A DNA stretch of 64,000 nucleotides. Source: Trichobilharzia szidati. Taxonomy: Eukaryota > Platyhelminthes > Trematoda > Strigeidida > Schistosomatidae. Numbering within the stretch: position 1 is the first letter of the stretch; the number at the start of each line of letters is the position of its first letter. Both the position numbers and the translations under genes were made by a program. Positions 1-10,977 of this stretch are shown here, piece by piece. The notes under the pieces are model-generated. The model saw only the letters and a program-made list of their open reading frames with translations, was not told where the DNA came from and did no database searches. The DNA lies in the NCBI GenBank assembly GCA_944472155.2, contig OX235275.1:52965228-53029227 (forward strand), given 5' to 3'.

Positions 1-140
1 GGAGATGAAAACGTGTGGGCAGACTTGGAGCCAGGTGAAGACTCTAGCAGAGAACCGAACGTAATGGAGACGCACGGCTGAAGCCCTATGTTCCTCTAGG
101 AGTGAAAGGAAACAATAACAATAGTATAATAATAATAAAT
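1..140 (+). mobile_element. RTE-clade LINE (SR2-like), 3' end
   Basis: The end of an RTE-type non-LTR retrotransposon cut by the window edge. The reading frame gives the C-terminal signature EMKTCGQTWSQVKTLAENRT, seen in many copies of this window, followed by the short 3' end (CCCTATGTTCCTCTAGG) and an AATAAT-rich tail typical of RTE elements. One in-frame stop shows it is dead. The same tail marks the other SR2-like copies listed here. Confidence 0.8.
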
Positions 141-434
141 CTTTGGTGGTTAGTTTGAATCACGTACATACGTGTAGACTGTCTGGTTTAGAACCTCTGA
201 ATTCTAAGTAAGAACCAATCGATGGAGCCCACTGAACATATGGCTGAAAAACCTTCTCACTGGCTAAAATGCAATCACTGTTTGTGATCTCGTATATTGA
301 TTAAACTCTAATGTTTTTCCATTTTACTATTCTTTCTTCCCTACATTTCTACTTGTCATCTTTCTTCTGAATCTCTTCTTTCTCTTTGTCTTCTCTACCT
401 TTGTGTACTATATAAGGTGTGACAACTTGAATAG
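141..434. other. Unassigned stretch with a pyrimidine-rich tract
   Basis: No coding signal. From about 300 to 410 the + strand is strongly pyrimidine-rich and ends near AG dinucleotides, which is what a splice acceptor region looks like; this is the only reason to consider the following open frame as an exon. Confidence 0.4.
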
Positions 435-620
435 GTGCATTTCTGTGCAAAGTTCTATGCTACAACTCAGTCAGCTTGGAAACTCATCAACCAAGCGCAT
501 CTGCATTTCAGTCATTGTCGGTATTCTAGCTGGAATCTAGCACTTACTTCTTCAGACATGAAAAGCCCTCCAGATAAGTCTATAATTAGTTGGATAAACG
601 GAGATATAGTTATTAGTTAG
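435..620 (+). CDS. Possible terminal exon, unrecognised
   Basis: An open frame of about 60 codons starts immediately after AATAG at the end of a long pyrimidine tract and ends at a TAG. The amino-acid composition is ordinary (hydrophilic end SSDMKSPPDKSIISWINGD) and it matches none of the repeats I recognise here. No upstream exon is visible because the window starts 434 bases earlier. It could equally be chance; I infer no function. Confidence 0.2.
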   Translation: MHFCAKFYATTQSAWKLINQAHLHFSHCRYSSWNLALTSSDMKSPPDKSIISWINGDIVIS

Positions 621-925
621 AGGATTTCATCACAAGCAGCTGAAATCAGTTTGAGAACCACTGGAATACCATTATACAATACTGAACAGTTATTTCCTCC
701 TGATTCAGGACTCTTCATCAGTACGCACCCACATCGCGGGGTTCGAACCCAGGACCTTCTGGTTACAAGGCTAGCGAGCTCGTAGACCATTAAGCCACTG
801 GGACCCGATCTACTGGCCAGTCCATGAATTCTAACTTCTACCAACTCACGACATAGCGCGACCACTTCGAAATGTCTTCTTCGATGAGTTACTGCCTCAC
901 CTTCAACTTGCTGTACCCTAATGGT
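620..925 (-). repeat. Family A tRNA-headed SINE with hammerhead relic
   Basis: Read on the minus strand it has an A box (TGGCTTAATGG), a perfect B box (GGTTCGAACCC) and an anticodon-loop-like CTTGTAA, like a tRNA(Thr) gene. Downstream comes a hammerhead-like core, CTGATGA then GAAA, whose stem II is partly broken. It is one of about fifteen copies in the window. Confidence 0.75.
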
Positions 926-1080
926 TATTAGTGAATGATTCCTGCATTATCTGTAAACTCGCCACTGGAAAGTAATGTAGATTAAAGGTAGTGTCATTGG
1001 ATTTCTTTCTGTATGCTACCAAGTCAAAGCATGAAGCACGTAAGTACTTGATTATTGCTGATTCTCACTGCTATTCGAAG
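926..1080. other. Unassigned spacer
   Basis: No open frame, repeat match or RNA signal that I can support. Confidence 0.4.
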
Positions 1081-1335
1081 TATAAGTGACTATGAAAGAA
1101 AATGGTAAAGTAGACCCAAATGGGAAACAACGAGCGGCGCGTCCGACGGTGACATGGAGGAGACCGTGCCTTGTGGAGATGAGAGACTATGGAAAATCGT
1201 GGGACCAGCTGTAAAGGACCTCAGAGAATAAGAAGAAGTGAAGGTGTGCTGTTGAAGCCCTATGTTCCACTCGGAATCGAAGGGAACAATAAATAATACT
1301 AATACTAAAAGTAATAAAATACATAATCTGTTAGA
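1080..1335 (+). mobile_element. RTE-clade LINE, short 3' end
   Basis: Starts within the C-terminal coding region (a VTWRR-like segment, GACATGGAGGAGACC) and runs to the 3' end CCCTATGTTCCACTCGG and an AATAAATAAT tail. Frame broken. It belongs to the subtype with a CTCGGAATC 3' end, distinct from the CTAGGAATTAAAGG subtype at position 1. Confidence 0.75.
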
Positions 1336-2165
1336 TTGAATCACAGTGGCTCTACTCGCAGCCTAAAGGCTGTAGGTTAAATCCCCATCACACGGTGTTA
1401 TGTATGTGTTCTGATGAAAATTCTTTAATTAAGACAAAACAGCCACGCAGTCCTGTCTGGTTTTCAAGGCTAATTTAACTTGTATCAACCCGAGATTTCA
1501 TTTGACCAAAGGAATTTCGCAAAATTTCTATTAAATAATCGACCTACTAGTATTTCATAATAAGTAGTATAACCTGTCTGATTAAAATTACTGGAACTGA
1601 GGAAATGTAAATGCAAAATTTTTCTTGAACATAAACGAATGTTAACACTTTCAGTTTTTGTAAAGGAAATTCCAATTTCATGGCATCACATCTGTGTCGG
1701 TATGTCATGGAAATGGGGTTTGATTCTATACTGGAGATTCATTAAGCACCTAGCAAGAAGGGATAAATATATAGTTAATGTGTCAGCCATTTTTGAAATA
1801 TATGTGTATATGGTCGTATCTAATTAGCTGAAGTCAAAAAACTGGATCAACAGAGCTTATTATCATCATATTTAAAAGAACATCATATACAGAATTACAT
1901 GTGTCATACGGTAACAGTTCACTCACTTAATACACATATAAGTAATAATAATAAATTTAAATCAATAAATAATTTAATTACAATTTAGTATTTTATGGCC
2001 GAAAACTGTGTTATTCATTAATCAGTCATAATCAATATAGTTAAGGGTTTTTGTAGCCTAAAAATATTAATGGTTCAGTAACTAAGATGTATAATATTAG
2101 AATTATCGAAGTGTTAAATTTGGTCATAGGCTTTTTTGTACAACTACTGGTATGTGGTGGGGTTA
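1336..2165. other. Unassigned AT-rich stretch
   Basis: Low-complexity AT-rich sequence with one short open frame (1639-1827, about 60 codons) lacking family resemblance, codon bias or convincing splice sites. No repeat family of this window is recognisable. Confidence 0.4.
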
Positions 2166-2565
2166 CAGAGATAAAACGTGGAGTGTTATGTAAGGAAGAC
2201 CTGAAAAAAATACATTGAATGAAGTGACTTCTACATATGTTGCTCTTATCCAGCCAATACCTTTATTTACACAACGTGTTGATTCAAGTAGGAATGGCCC
2301 CGGGGAAACTGAAGGTAGTCTGATTATGAAATAGTAGAAATATATGGAGACCTTGGTCACTCTTCTGATCTAATTAAAGGAAGAGTTGACTGTGTAGTTA
2401 GAGCCATGTCGGTCGTAATGTTTATGTTGGTTTGTTAAACTACGTTCTTCACGTCTCGTTTCTCTTAAGTAGGCAGTCTCGACTTGTGTAGTGGCTAAAA
2501 CCGACGAAACCTTAAGAAGGTCCATCCATAGGTCAACTTACAAACTTCTGCAGCTGGGTACCAAT
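2166..2565. other. Unassigned stretch before a Penelope-like fragment
   Basis: Contains an open stretch on + from about 2230 (reads YVALIQPIPLFTQRVDSS) that looks protein-like but has no start, no clear splice sites and no recognised motif. Its position suggests it may be older mobile-element sequence. Confidence 0.3.
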
Positions 2566-3258
2566 CAGTCAAAAAAGAAACCTAATTGGATCTCTTGCTA
2601 CTCGCTTCCGACACATCTGCAGCTGTGATACTCTGGAAGAGGAACTACACTTCCTGAAAAACCGTCAAACAAAACGGTTATCCACCAAGATTCATAGACA
2701 AAAACACCAAACAGAAATTCCGAAAGGAAGAGACGCCATGCATCCCAAAAATGATACTTTATATGAACCTCAACTTCAAAGGTAACCTAATCAATGATGT
2801 CCTTTATAGGAGAATTTCCACTTCCCTAAGAAGAACTTTTTTCGCGGCAACACTGAGAGTATTGTTCTCCAGTCGCCCGCTGATCTGCAGAAGTCCAAAG
2901 GACAAGATCTCGCACCTGACCACTTCTATGTGTAAATATCAGTTCACCTGTTACTGCAGAGCCAGGTACATCGACGCGCATTCTGTCAAAAAGTGTCAAA
3001 TAACACTATCCAGCGCAGCTGCAAAAAAGAATTAGTGGCCTTTATAAGGATTGCAATAATCGAACATCTCGTCACCACTGATCATTCCATTTCAACAAAC
3101 GCCTCCTGCCTCGAAGTAATCTACAAAGTGAAGAACAACCTGCCAAAGACAATACGTTTCCGTCTTCTTTGCATTGCAGAAGCCCTAGCCATTCAGTTAG
3201 AAGAACCAGAACTATGCATACAGAAGAAAATTATTCAGCCACTTCTACTATCATGGTA
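2566..3258 (+). pseudogene. Penelope-like element (group III), endonuclease region
   Basis: A decayed PLE 3' coding region. Its first part reads LATRFRHICSCDTLEEEL and FLKN, the segment that follows the reverse transcriptase in PLEs. The middle reads YRRISTSLRRTFFAATLRVL; then CYCRARYI stands where group III copies have CNCGVSYIGRT, the GIY-YIG nuclease start. The end reads IRFRLLCIAEALAIQLEEPELCIQKKIIQPL, which in other copies closes the protein. A frameshift near 3000 separates the two long open stretches and the GIY-YIG glycine is lost, so the enzyme is dead. Telomere-linked retrotransposition is the known role of related elements; here it is a fossil. Confidence 0.7.
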
Positions 3259-3299
3259 ACAACTCTGTTGATTTGACTTAACGTTTGCTTGCTTGCTTG

Positions 3300-3545
3300 T
3301 TTTTCTATGTTTTTCCTTCCCATTCCCCAGTGGAACATAGGGCTTCAAGCTAGTTGGCTTGAAGTTTCTGTAGCAGTGTTTATTTTACAGGATGGGGTTG
3401 CTAGCCTCATGCTCAACCTTTCCTCTTCACCAGCATTATTTCTGTCTTAGCGAGGTAAAGGAGTGCCTTGTCGGCCGGGAATCGAACCCCGGACCATGTG
3501 CATGGTCGGCGAGCGTCCTATCTGCTATGCCACCGACGCACTCAC
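3300..3545 (-). repeat. Family D SINE (RTE-tailed)
   Basis: Minus-strand copy with B box GGTTCGATTCCC, A-box-like TGGCATAGC and a body shared with the full copy near 11.9 kb. Its 3' end on the minus strand (CCCTATGTTCCACTGGGGAA) matches the 3' end of the RTE LINE copies, which suggests RTE-driven mobilisation. Confidence 0.75.
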
Positions 3546-4140
3546 TAACTAACTCACTTAAAACTCTTGCGTAATTCCGTATTTTATTTTGTTTCCATGT
3601 ACACCCTGAGCACAACTCTTTCGTCAAACTCTTCATGTTATTACGTGACTCTTCTTTAACAATCGTTTGTAACAACTAATCACTTTTCGTATTACGCAAC
3701 TCCACCAAAAACTTACTTATTATATTTTCGTTTGGCAAATTTAATGTACACACACATACAAAACAACCATATATATATATATATATATTTGTGATTGCAC
3801 CGCTGTGAAAATAAATTCACCAAAAAGAGTCTCTTCGCTGAATTACCAGTCTTCTCTCTCTAATAATGTTCGAATGGGGATTTTTCATGAATTGAAACCG
3901 ATGAGTTGTGGTCTGAACGCTGCAAACCAATCTTCGTGCTCTACTCTATAGCTAACCAAACTTACTTGAATTACTCACAGTCACAAGATGCTTTAGTGAC
4001 AGCAAACAGTCTGTGGTACTGTTGAACAATAATCAAAGACTCAAAATTACCTTGGCAATGATTTTAAGTAACTTTACCGATCATAGAAGTTTCCAGTACA
4101 AAACAAGCACTACAGAACCAAAATATTTATGAATTCACAA
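3546..4140. other. Unassigned stretch with an AT microsatellite
   Basis: Holds an (AT)n microsatellite at about 3768-3789. Otherwise no gene, repeat family or RNA signal is visible. Confidence 0.5.
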
Positions 4141-4144
4141 AAGT

Positions 4145-4372
4145 TAGAATTCATGGGCTGGTCATTAGATAGGGTTGCAGTGACTTAATGGTCTACGAGC
4201 TCGCTAGCCTTGTAACCAGAAGGTCCTGGGTTCGAACCCAGTGATGTGGATGCGTACTGATGAAGAGTCCCGAACTATGCTGACGAAAGAAATATCCAGT
4301 ACTCTAATGCTCGTTTTCCAATGGTTCTCTAACTGATGTCAGCTCATGATGAAATCCTCCAACAAATCAAAA
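4145..4372 (+). repeat. Family A SINE with hammerhead relic
   Basis: The tRNA-like head has B box GGTTCGAACCC. The hammerhead core CTGATGA is present near 4257, but stem II is disrupted and GAAA follows a mismatched arm (GCTGACGAAAG), so self-cleavage is unlikely. The 3' end matches the other family A copies. Confidence 0.75.
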
Positions 4373-5670
4373 ATAGTTAACTAAAATAAACTGTGCTAAG
4401 TGGAATATTCCCATCAAAGTGAAAGCAGAAAATCTGTCCACAAGAGTGACGCACCAAAAACAATTCTCGCGGCCAGTCCAAGGTCAAAATGGCCTCCATT
4501 CACTCAAACAACATCACATTGTAGAACAAAACACTGTCAGTATCATTGCAGAACGACAAAAGAGAACCATTCAGATTAGAAATTAAACATGAAGAAAGAC
4601 AAATAATAAGGACTACGCCAACCGATGATTTGCAAACGTCACGACAGTGATACTTAGTCTAGGAGAAGTTAGGATACCGATTGCAACGCCAGTTGGGATG
4701 TCTAAATAAGTAGCTGTAAGATGAATTCATTTCCCATCCTTAAATCAAGTCAACCTGTCCCGGATCAGCCTAGCCTTGTTGCAACCCAATTATCCATGCC
4801 TAACGTGTCTACCCCCCCTTGTTGAATGAAATGTGTGTGTGTTTTTACATCGATCCGTTTAGTCAGACCGTTGAACTCATGACCCAATCAGAGTATTTTG
4901 TGAACTGTTATTTTTGCTGACCCATGTCTTATTTTGTACTATTCTGTCGAGTTTATCTTATTTATTGATTGGTTAAGTAGCCAATTAAATTCTATCTTTG
5001 TGCCTATGCTCTGTCTACCTCTTACATGGGTTCATTCTTTTACTGACTGCTTACCTGAACGGTCGTGTCTGATTCCGGCTAGTTCGCAATTTTGGCTTTA
5101 ACGTTATTCCGCTCTGATAGCGGAACCTTACCTTCTGTTAACCGTTGTGCTTTGTACTCTTGAGACCATTAAGGTTTGTTGTGTATATATAATTATTGAT
5201 TTGTTTATTAATAGTACCGTAGAAACAGTGACCGACTTCTTGTTTGTTCTGGACAGGGATAGCCTTTATCTACACGTGACTTAATTTCAAGCGATATTGC
5301 GCTTACAGTAGCAATAGCGTAAATCTAATGTTCACGAGAGATTCTCTCAACAATTACACTGTTATAACTTTTACACTGATTTTAAAGTCCAATCGAAACT
5401 GTACATCAGGAATTTACTCACGAAGTAATTCTAGGAGATACTGTTTCCCGGTATTTCGATGTTAACTACTCTATAGACATTGAAATTACACATCAAAATC
5501 AGCAGTTTCAAATTCTTAGATATTGAGATAATTTACATGAAATGATTTAGCCTGGAGAGCTCAATGATAAAGTCTCAGACTGCAGTATTGGGTGTTTGGG
5601 GTCCGAATCTATGAGGGAGTATCAGGTCTTCCGAAATTGTAGTCACGCCTTTGAGTATGTCGGTGGTTAA
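4373..5670. other. Unassigned 1.3 kb
   Basis: No coding region. From about 4750 to 5340 the composition (TATA-like stretch GTGTATATATAATTATTG near 5180, TTTATTAATA after it, mixed TG-rich text) is reminiscent of a long terminal repeat, but I cannot find a second copy, clear ends or target duplications. Confidence 0.4.
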
Positions 5671-5824
5671 ATGATAATAATTTCTGCCAGCCACAAAGGA
5701 GGTCACATTCCCATTCTTGGCCAACCAACTCCTAAACTTCGCTTAGTAACCATGAGAAAGATAAAGAGGTGGGGCTTGAGGACAGTTAGGCCATCTCACG
5801 AAAACAATGACATCTTTTCTGGGA

Positions 5825-6990
5825 AAATCTTAAGTAGCCTGAAGCTATTTGTTCCTCTCACAAGGCAAAGGAACGAAAAAGACATCCCTTGTGGTCTGAG
5901 TGGAACAGACGACGTCAGCAACACATCTCCACTTTGTTCTGTTTACTACCGCCCTCTTCAGCTGGGTCCACGATTGACCAAACTCTCTAATCTCTTCCCC
6001 ACACGATCTCCTCCATGTCACCCTCACACTGAAGACCCACTCGTCGCTTCCCATTTGGATTCCACTTGAGGCATTACCTGGCGTGCGACGTCGTTCGATG
6101 GCCTGCCCAATGTATGCCCGATCAATCCATCTCCATTTTCTCCTGCATATTTGCTGAGCGGTCGGCTCTCGCTTGTTTGTTTGTTCCCATAGTTTCTTAT
6201 TGCTCATTCTTTCTGGCCATTTGATTTTCAGCATGGAGCCAGCGAAGGTGGCAGCTGTTGATGAAAGTCTGCAACAGGCTGTTGGAAATGCTTTTCGTGA
6301 CACGCTGGCCATGTTTCTGACCCGTATAGAAGGACCGACTTCACATTGATGTTGAAAATGCGAGTCTTGTTCCTTACGCTGAGTTAGTGCAGAAGATTTC
6401 CAAACTGGTTTCAGGTAGACGAAGGCGTATCTTGCCTTTCCAATTCTCACTGGCTTTGACATCCTCGTCTGCTCCGCCTATAGTTGAAACGATGTTTCCT
6501 GGCCAGATAAGTGAAGGAGGCAACCTCTATTTAATCTCTCCCGTTGATGGTGATTGATGGTGGTTGTTGTTGCTGGTAATTGGTTATCTTCATCACCTCC
6601 TTCTTCTCTATCTTCACCTGCAGTTCTGTTTTCGCTGCCTCTTCAGCCATTTTGTTGGTTTGCGCCTGCCTGCAAGTCTTCGAGTTTGTGTGACATTAGG
6701 CATACATCATCCTCAACGGGAAATCCGAATCTTTTAGAGTCTTCTTATCGGTGGTCCAACGTATTCCTAACTCCTCGCTCCCTGTGCACAGTCTCACGCA
6801 TAATCAAGTCCAACACAGTTAAGAATATCATCGTTGGTGATAAAAGGAAGTCTTGTCTTACTCTTGTATGCGCTCCGAACGCCTCACTGAGTTTTCATTG
6901 TGGATCACCTGACATGTGATGACATTATCAAATAGCCAGCTGTTGCATGAGGCTGATAAAGACTGGAGCACTGCATGTTGTAGTGTTGAA
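5825..6990 (-). pseudogene. RTE-clade LINE, reverse transcriptase to 3' end
   Basis: Minus-strand 5'-truncated RTE element. From the 5' side there are relics of RT domain sequence (CQVIHNENS, then a broken 'GVRQGC' segment near 6850) and, in a 205-codon open stretch (5845-6462), the C-terminal region: KIKWPERMSNKKLWEQTN, RRKWRWIDRAYIGQAI and SVRVTWRRSC. The catalytic YADD/FADD block is not intact and several frameshifts separate the parts, so no active enzyme is encoded. It is longer than most copies here. Confidence 0.75.
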
Positions 6991-7227
6991 GTCTACATAT
7001 GCTATGCAGAACTATAATTCTATTGATCGTAACTACTCGATCTTATTCGAAAAGTATTAATTTTATCAATGACTGTTACCGTTTAAATATTATGTGTATA
7101 TAGATAATTATAGAGCCGGATGGTGAGGAAGTTACTGAAAAGGATATCCTCTTTTGTCTTCTAAATGTTTCAGTGGCAAATTCCACGATAATATGACCTT
7201 CGAAGGAACACTGTACACTACTAGGTA
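6991..7227 (+). repeat. Fragment of Penelope group III 3' untranslated region
   Basis: The stretch around 7090-7165 (ATAATTATAGAGCCGG then GGAAGTTACTGAAAAGGATAT) matches the 3' end found after PLE-III copies near 29.3 and 31.4 kb. The remaining bases show nothing. Confidence 0.5.
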
Positions 7228-8548
7228 ACTACAGGCTATCATCACTCACTCTGATGAAATAAACTTTGTGAAGTACGCCGATGATTTAACAGTTTCAATG
7301 GTTGTTAACTCCCAGCTAGACTGTACCAAAATAAATAGCTTTCTTTCAAGAGTCAGTAAATGGTCTGAGTCTAACTGTCTTAAACTGAATCCTTCTAAAT
7401 CTCAAACTGTTAATTTAAGCTAAAGATGTAAACGACAGTTAAAAGACGCCGTCGATTCACATGATACTTGTAAGATTGATGACAGTGATATAGGAATTAA
7501 ATCAGAAATTAAGTATCTTGGACTTGTTCTCTCTTCTAATCTCTCTTGGTCTTCCCATGTCTCAGCGATCTCCAGTAAAATATTCCGCCTGACGTTTTAC
7601 ATTAAGAAGTTAAAGCACTCGGGTATAACTGAACCCCTCCTCCTCTTACAGTTCATAAACTCTTGCATCCTACCTATTCTTCTTTATTGTTCACCCTAAT
7701 TCTTTCCTGGTTTGCTTAAAAAGGACTATGTAACAATTCATAGAATGCTGAAGACTGTCAGTAGGATGAGTGGTGTCCCAGTGGACCACATAGTTAACGT
7801 CGTTGTCGATAGGCACTTGAATTCGTGCAATAAATGTACTGAAGGGATTTTATCTGGCTTGGAGCATCCACTTCACCCTCAGCTTTCACCTTGTATCTCC
7901 TCAGGTAGAACAAGAAGTAACTTCAGAAAACTGTATGCTCGCACGTCTAAGTATAAAAATTCTATGATACCATACTTGGCAGGCACGTATTTTATGTGAT
8001 GAAAATAGCGTCAGGCAAGAATTGACTAACCTTTTTTCATCTAGTAAATAAACAATCTCCTCCATCCATCCTTATATACCTTCAAGTTTTACTTTTATTA
8101 TTTCTAATATATTTATGGTCCTGTTGCTTCTTTATTTTTACTTTCATAACTGCAAACACTAACCTATCTCTATGACTGCTGTAATCTTTGTTTTTTCCCT
8201 CACCATATCATGTAAAGAGAACATTATATTCAATATTTTTAAACATGCTAGGATTTCTATACCGCATCGACAATACTGTGTAAAACAAGCCCACGGCAAT
8301 TTTCACTTGTATTATTAGTATTATTACCTTAGCTGTTATCATTATTATTATTTCCATTTTATATGCTGCATGTTTTTGACATTACCCCTATTGTAAATGT
8401 TGAAAAATTTTCTGTGTGATTAATTTTATTTATAATTTGAGGAAATTAGATGCAACATTACTGTGATTAATGCTGAAAATTCCATTCTGTATCACAAGTA
8501 CTGTTTTTGGAATAAAGTAAATCATTATTATTATTATTACTATTATCA
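7228..8548 (+). pseudogene. CR1-like LINE, C-terminal RT half and 3' UTR
   Basis: 5'-truncated non-LTR retrotransposon. The frame begins in the palm domain with the catalytic motif FVKYADDLTVS, continues through LSRVSKWSESNCLKLNPSKS (thumb), IKYLGLVLSSNLSWSSHV, and ends with the lineage-typical KLYARTSKYKNSMIPYLA. It needs only two stop codons (about 7422 and 7698) and one late frameshift to be broken, making it the best preserved LINE here. About 500 bases of 3' UTR follow, closing with GGAATAAAGTAAATC and an (ATT)n tail. The same C-terminus and tail recur near 34.6 kb. SR1-type CR1 is the likely lineage; I cannot exclude a neighbouring clade. Confidence 0.8.
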
Positions 8549-8733
8549 GGAAGTCAGGAATCTAGAAGTCGTCAGTGTCGGTACGATTCAGGACTAAACT
8601 GGTTACATTTTAGTTAGAAACCGATGAACCCTTTAGATATTTTACATGTCATTTCTGATTTATAAATTCATTAGATTGTTTATATTTATACTTTTTATCG
8701 CTATTTTTTTTATTATTATCACTTCAAATACAG
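8549..8733 (+). other. Intron end with pyrimidine tract
   Basis: AT-rich sequence leading to a good splice acceptor: a T-rich run (CTATTTTTTTTATTATTATC) then AATACAG ending at 8733. It is read as the end of an intron of the gene below. Confidence 0.55.
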
Positions 8734-8865
8734 ACTGGTCGAGCAAATATTCCGTTACGTTTAATTCAACGGTATTCATTTGAAACAAATTTGGATTTGA
8801 TGACAGTTGCAATGGCAATAGAAGCTGAAAGAGATACAACACTGAGAGAAATGCGACGACCTGTG
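8734..8865 (+). CDS. Internal exon of SAM-like domain gene
   Basis: A 132-base, 44-codon exon that is open in one frame, begins right after a polypyrimidine tract and CAG, and ends CCTGTG followed by the consensus donor GTAAGT. It is phase 0 at both ends. The peptide reads TGRANIPLRLIQRYSFETN then LDLMTVAMAIEAERDTTL, a charged, probably helical segment; it resembles no mobile element in the window. The next compatible acceptor, also phase 0, is at 10978, so I join the two. Upstream exons are not recognised, and the window's first 8.7 kb shows no clear phase-0 donor. I do not recognise the family from this exon alone. Confidence 0.6.
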
Positions 8866-9150
8866 GTAAGTTCAACTGAAGGCTTGGAGAATCTTTCACT
8901 TTTTTTCCGACTGTTGAGTTGTAGGTAGATTTTGTTGTGAAGAGATATTACTTAAAATGCCATTGGAAACTGGGCAGCACTGGACTTTTCAACAGTGCTT
9001 TCCCATGACACATGAAGACTAGTGCTTGCTTGTGACACTGGATTGGATGGTGGTGACGCAAACTGAAAGAATTTGAAAGTGCAAACCAGTAACTTGATAG
9101 CCAATGGGCTCCACTCATAAACTGAAGGTAGTAGATTCTCCGCCTGATAA
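8866..9150. other. Intron sequence
   Basis: Intron of the SAM-like gene. Two overlapping short open frames on the minus strand have no support and look like chance. Confidence 0.5.
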
Positions 9151-9154
9151 AGCA

Positions 9155-9200
9155 TACTGATGACGCTTCTCCAGCTAGGATGAAACAAGTGTTCAATGCT
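9155..9200 (+). repeat. Degenerate hammerhead motif
   Basis: CTGATGA, a poorly paired arm ending AGGAT, then GAAAC: the order of a hammerhead core as in families A and B. Stem II has at most three pairs. A relic at best. Confidence 0.4.
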
Positions 9201-9214
9201 AACTTATTTCAACG

Positions 9215-9430
9215 ACTGAGTGGCATTCGTTGGACAAGAGGCTATCCTGGTTGTCAAATTGGTCTACGGAATAATGCCTCAGTTTTTAAAGTGGAGGGGG
9301 CTCAGTTCGAGTCTCAGTGAGAACACCGTCACTCACTGGAGATTGTAGGTGCATTCAGATGAAGAGTCCCAGAGTAGAAGAAAGCTGCATCCTGACTTCC
9401 ACTGGCAGTTCTTATCCTTCACTGATACTT
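9215..9430 (+). repeat. Family B (Sm-alpha-like) repeat
   Basis: A tRNA-like head ending with a B-box-like AGTTCGAGTCTC is followed by a hammerhead-like stretch (AGATGAAGAGTCCC, GAAAGC, CATCCTGACTTCCACTGGC). The final CTTCCACTG block is the part shared with Sm-alpha-like repeats elsewhere in this window. It lies in the intron. Confidence 0.6.
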
Positions 9431-9927
9431 AAAACTGCTGAAGTTATGAGTAATTGACAGCTAAATATGTATTACGGAGCCGTCCAAATAGTGGGCCAGA
9501 ATTAGAGTTATTTGAATGCAACGGCTGTAGTGTACTTTGAACACTTCGATATGGCCTGTGATCACTGAAGCTTGCTGTAAATGTCCAAATACTGGTGCAT
9601 TCACGTTTGGTTTCTTGATTCCTAACTATAGAATCAATCAGATCACACATATTGTAGTCAGAATGATTCCGCTTTCCAAAACAAATCGCCATGGAATCTC
9701 GCCTCGAAATGTGTAATTCACAATTTGTGAATATTTATATTTTCAAATTGACAATTCAATGCAGTGCATTGCTTGTTCATCGAAGTAACTAGCCAGAAAT
9801 CGGTTGATTTGAACTAACGCGATTCTCTTACCTAAGTTAAACCTGATAAACTGCTGACAAGCTCGACCGCAAACAAGCAAAACAAATGTCTGGTGTTTAA
9901 ATCATGCAAGTAGACTCTAGCTGCTTT
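9431..9927. other. Intron sequence, nothing recognised
   Basis: No repeat family, coding potential or RNA signal that I can support. Confidence 0.5.
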
Positions 9928-10764
9928 CATCGAACACTATTATATTATTATTGTAACCTTTAATTCCTAGAGGAACATAGGGCTTCAGCCACGCGTCTCC
10001 ATTGCGTTCGGTTCTCTGCTAGAGTCTTCACCTGGCTCCAAGTCTGCCCACACGCTTCCATCTCCTCTTCACATGACCTCCTCCAAGTCACCCTCACCCT
10101 TGCACTGACGACCAACTCGCCGCTTCCCTTTCGGGTTCCACTCGAGCAGTGGCTTGTCTAGTGATGTCACTTGATGGTTTCCTCAGAGTATGGCTAGCCA
10201 ATCCATCTCCATTTCTTCCTGCCTATTTGTTTCACAATCGGTTCCTGTTGGGTTGGTTCGTTCCCAGAGATCTCTGTTGCTGATCTTTTCTGGCCATCTG
10301 ATCTTGAGTAGTGAGCGAAGACAGCTGTTAATGAAGGTCTGTAGTTTGTTTGAGATGCTCTTTATGACGCGCAGTGCAAGTCTTTGATCCGTATAGTAGC
10401 ACTCACTGACTTCACATTGGAGTTGAAAATCCGGATCTCATTTTTGATGCTGAGTGCTGTTGACCTCCACACAGACTTGAGAGTAGTGAAAGTTTGTCTT
10501 GCTTTTAAGATTCTGGCTTTGATATCCTCGTCAGTTCCGTCCGCCTGTAGTTGAAACGATGCTTCCCAGCTTGGTGGGTGAAGGAGGTTGTTTCTTTCAG
10601 GTTCCTTCCGTTTATGCTGATTGTTGTCTGTTGTTGTTGTTGCTGTTGGTGGTGTTGGCCAGGAATCTTCATCACCTTTGTTTTCTCAATGTTCACCTGA
10701 AGTCCTATCCTCTCTGGATGCTTCTTCTGCCAACTTGTTGCTTTTCGCTTGCATCGAACACTAT
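9928..10764 (-). mobile_element. RTE-clade LINE with 13-bp target duplication
   Basis: A minus-strand SR2-like element, 5'-truncated, of about 811 bp between two copies of CATCGAACACTAT (9928-9940 and 10752-10764). On the plus strand it begins with the (ATT)n tail and the inverted 3' end (TTCCTAGAGGAACATAGGGC), then the C-terminal coding part and ends inside the RT thumb (minus strand reads QVNIEKTKVMKIPG). Frameshifts and stops are present. It sits in the intron of the SAM-like gene in the opposite orientation, as tolerated insertions often do. The exact duplication and modest decay suggest a relatively late insertion. Confidence 0.85.
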
Positions 10765-10977
10765 AATATGCCATAATGCAATTAATTATGTTTGCTGCCT
10801 CAACTACCATTTGTGATATCGTGTAGAACGCATAATGCGATTCGGGTATAATCAGATTTTTACCACAGAAAACCTTAAACTATGTGACTTACAAAATTTT
10901 TGGTTGCATTCGACCACTCTTCATCCCTCAATCTCTGTCTTTTTCGTTGTGTTTCCTCTCTCTCTCTTTATTTTCAG
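10765..10977 (+). other. Intron end with splice acceptor
   Basis: Ends in GTTTCCTCTCTCTCTCTTTA then TTTTCAG, a very strong acceptor immediately before the terminal exon. Confidence 0.65.

Noticed and set aside
1639..1827. 62-codon frame with a Trp-rich segment
   Set aside because: No splice sites, no homology apparent, AT-rich context; not supported.
4195..4245. Apparent tRNA(Thr) gene
   Set aside because: It is the head of family A, repeated about fifteen times in the window, usually with decayed arms.
4750..5340. Possible long terminal repeat
   Set aside because: LTR-like composition and TATA-like text, but no second copy, no defined TG...CA ends and no target duplication.
5845..6462. 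205-codon minus frame as a host gene
   Set aside because: It reads as the C-terminal part of the RTE protein (KIKWPERMSNKKLW), so it is annotated as mobile element.
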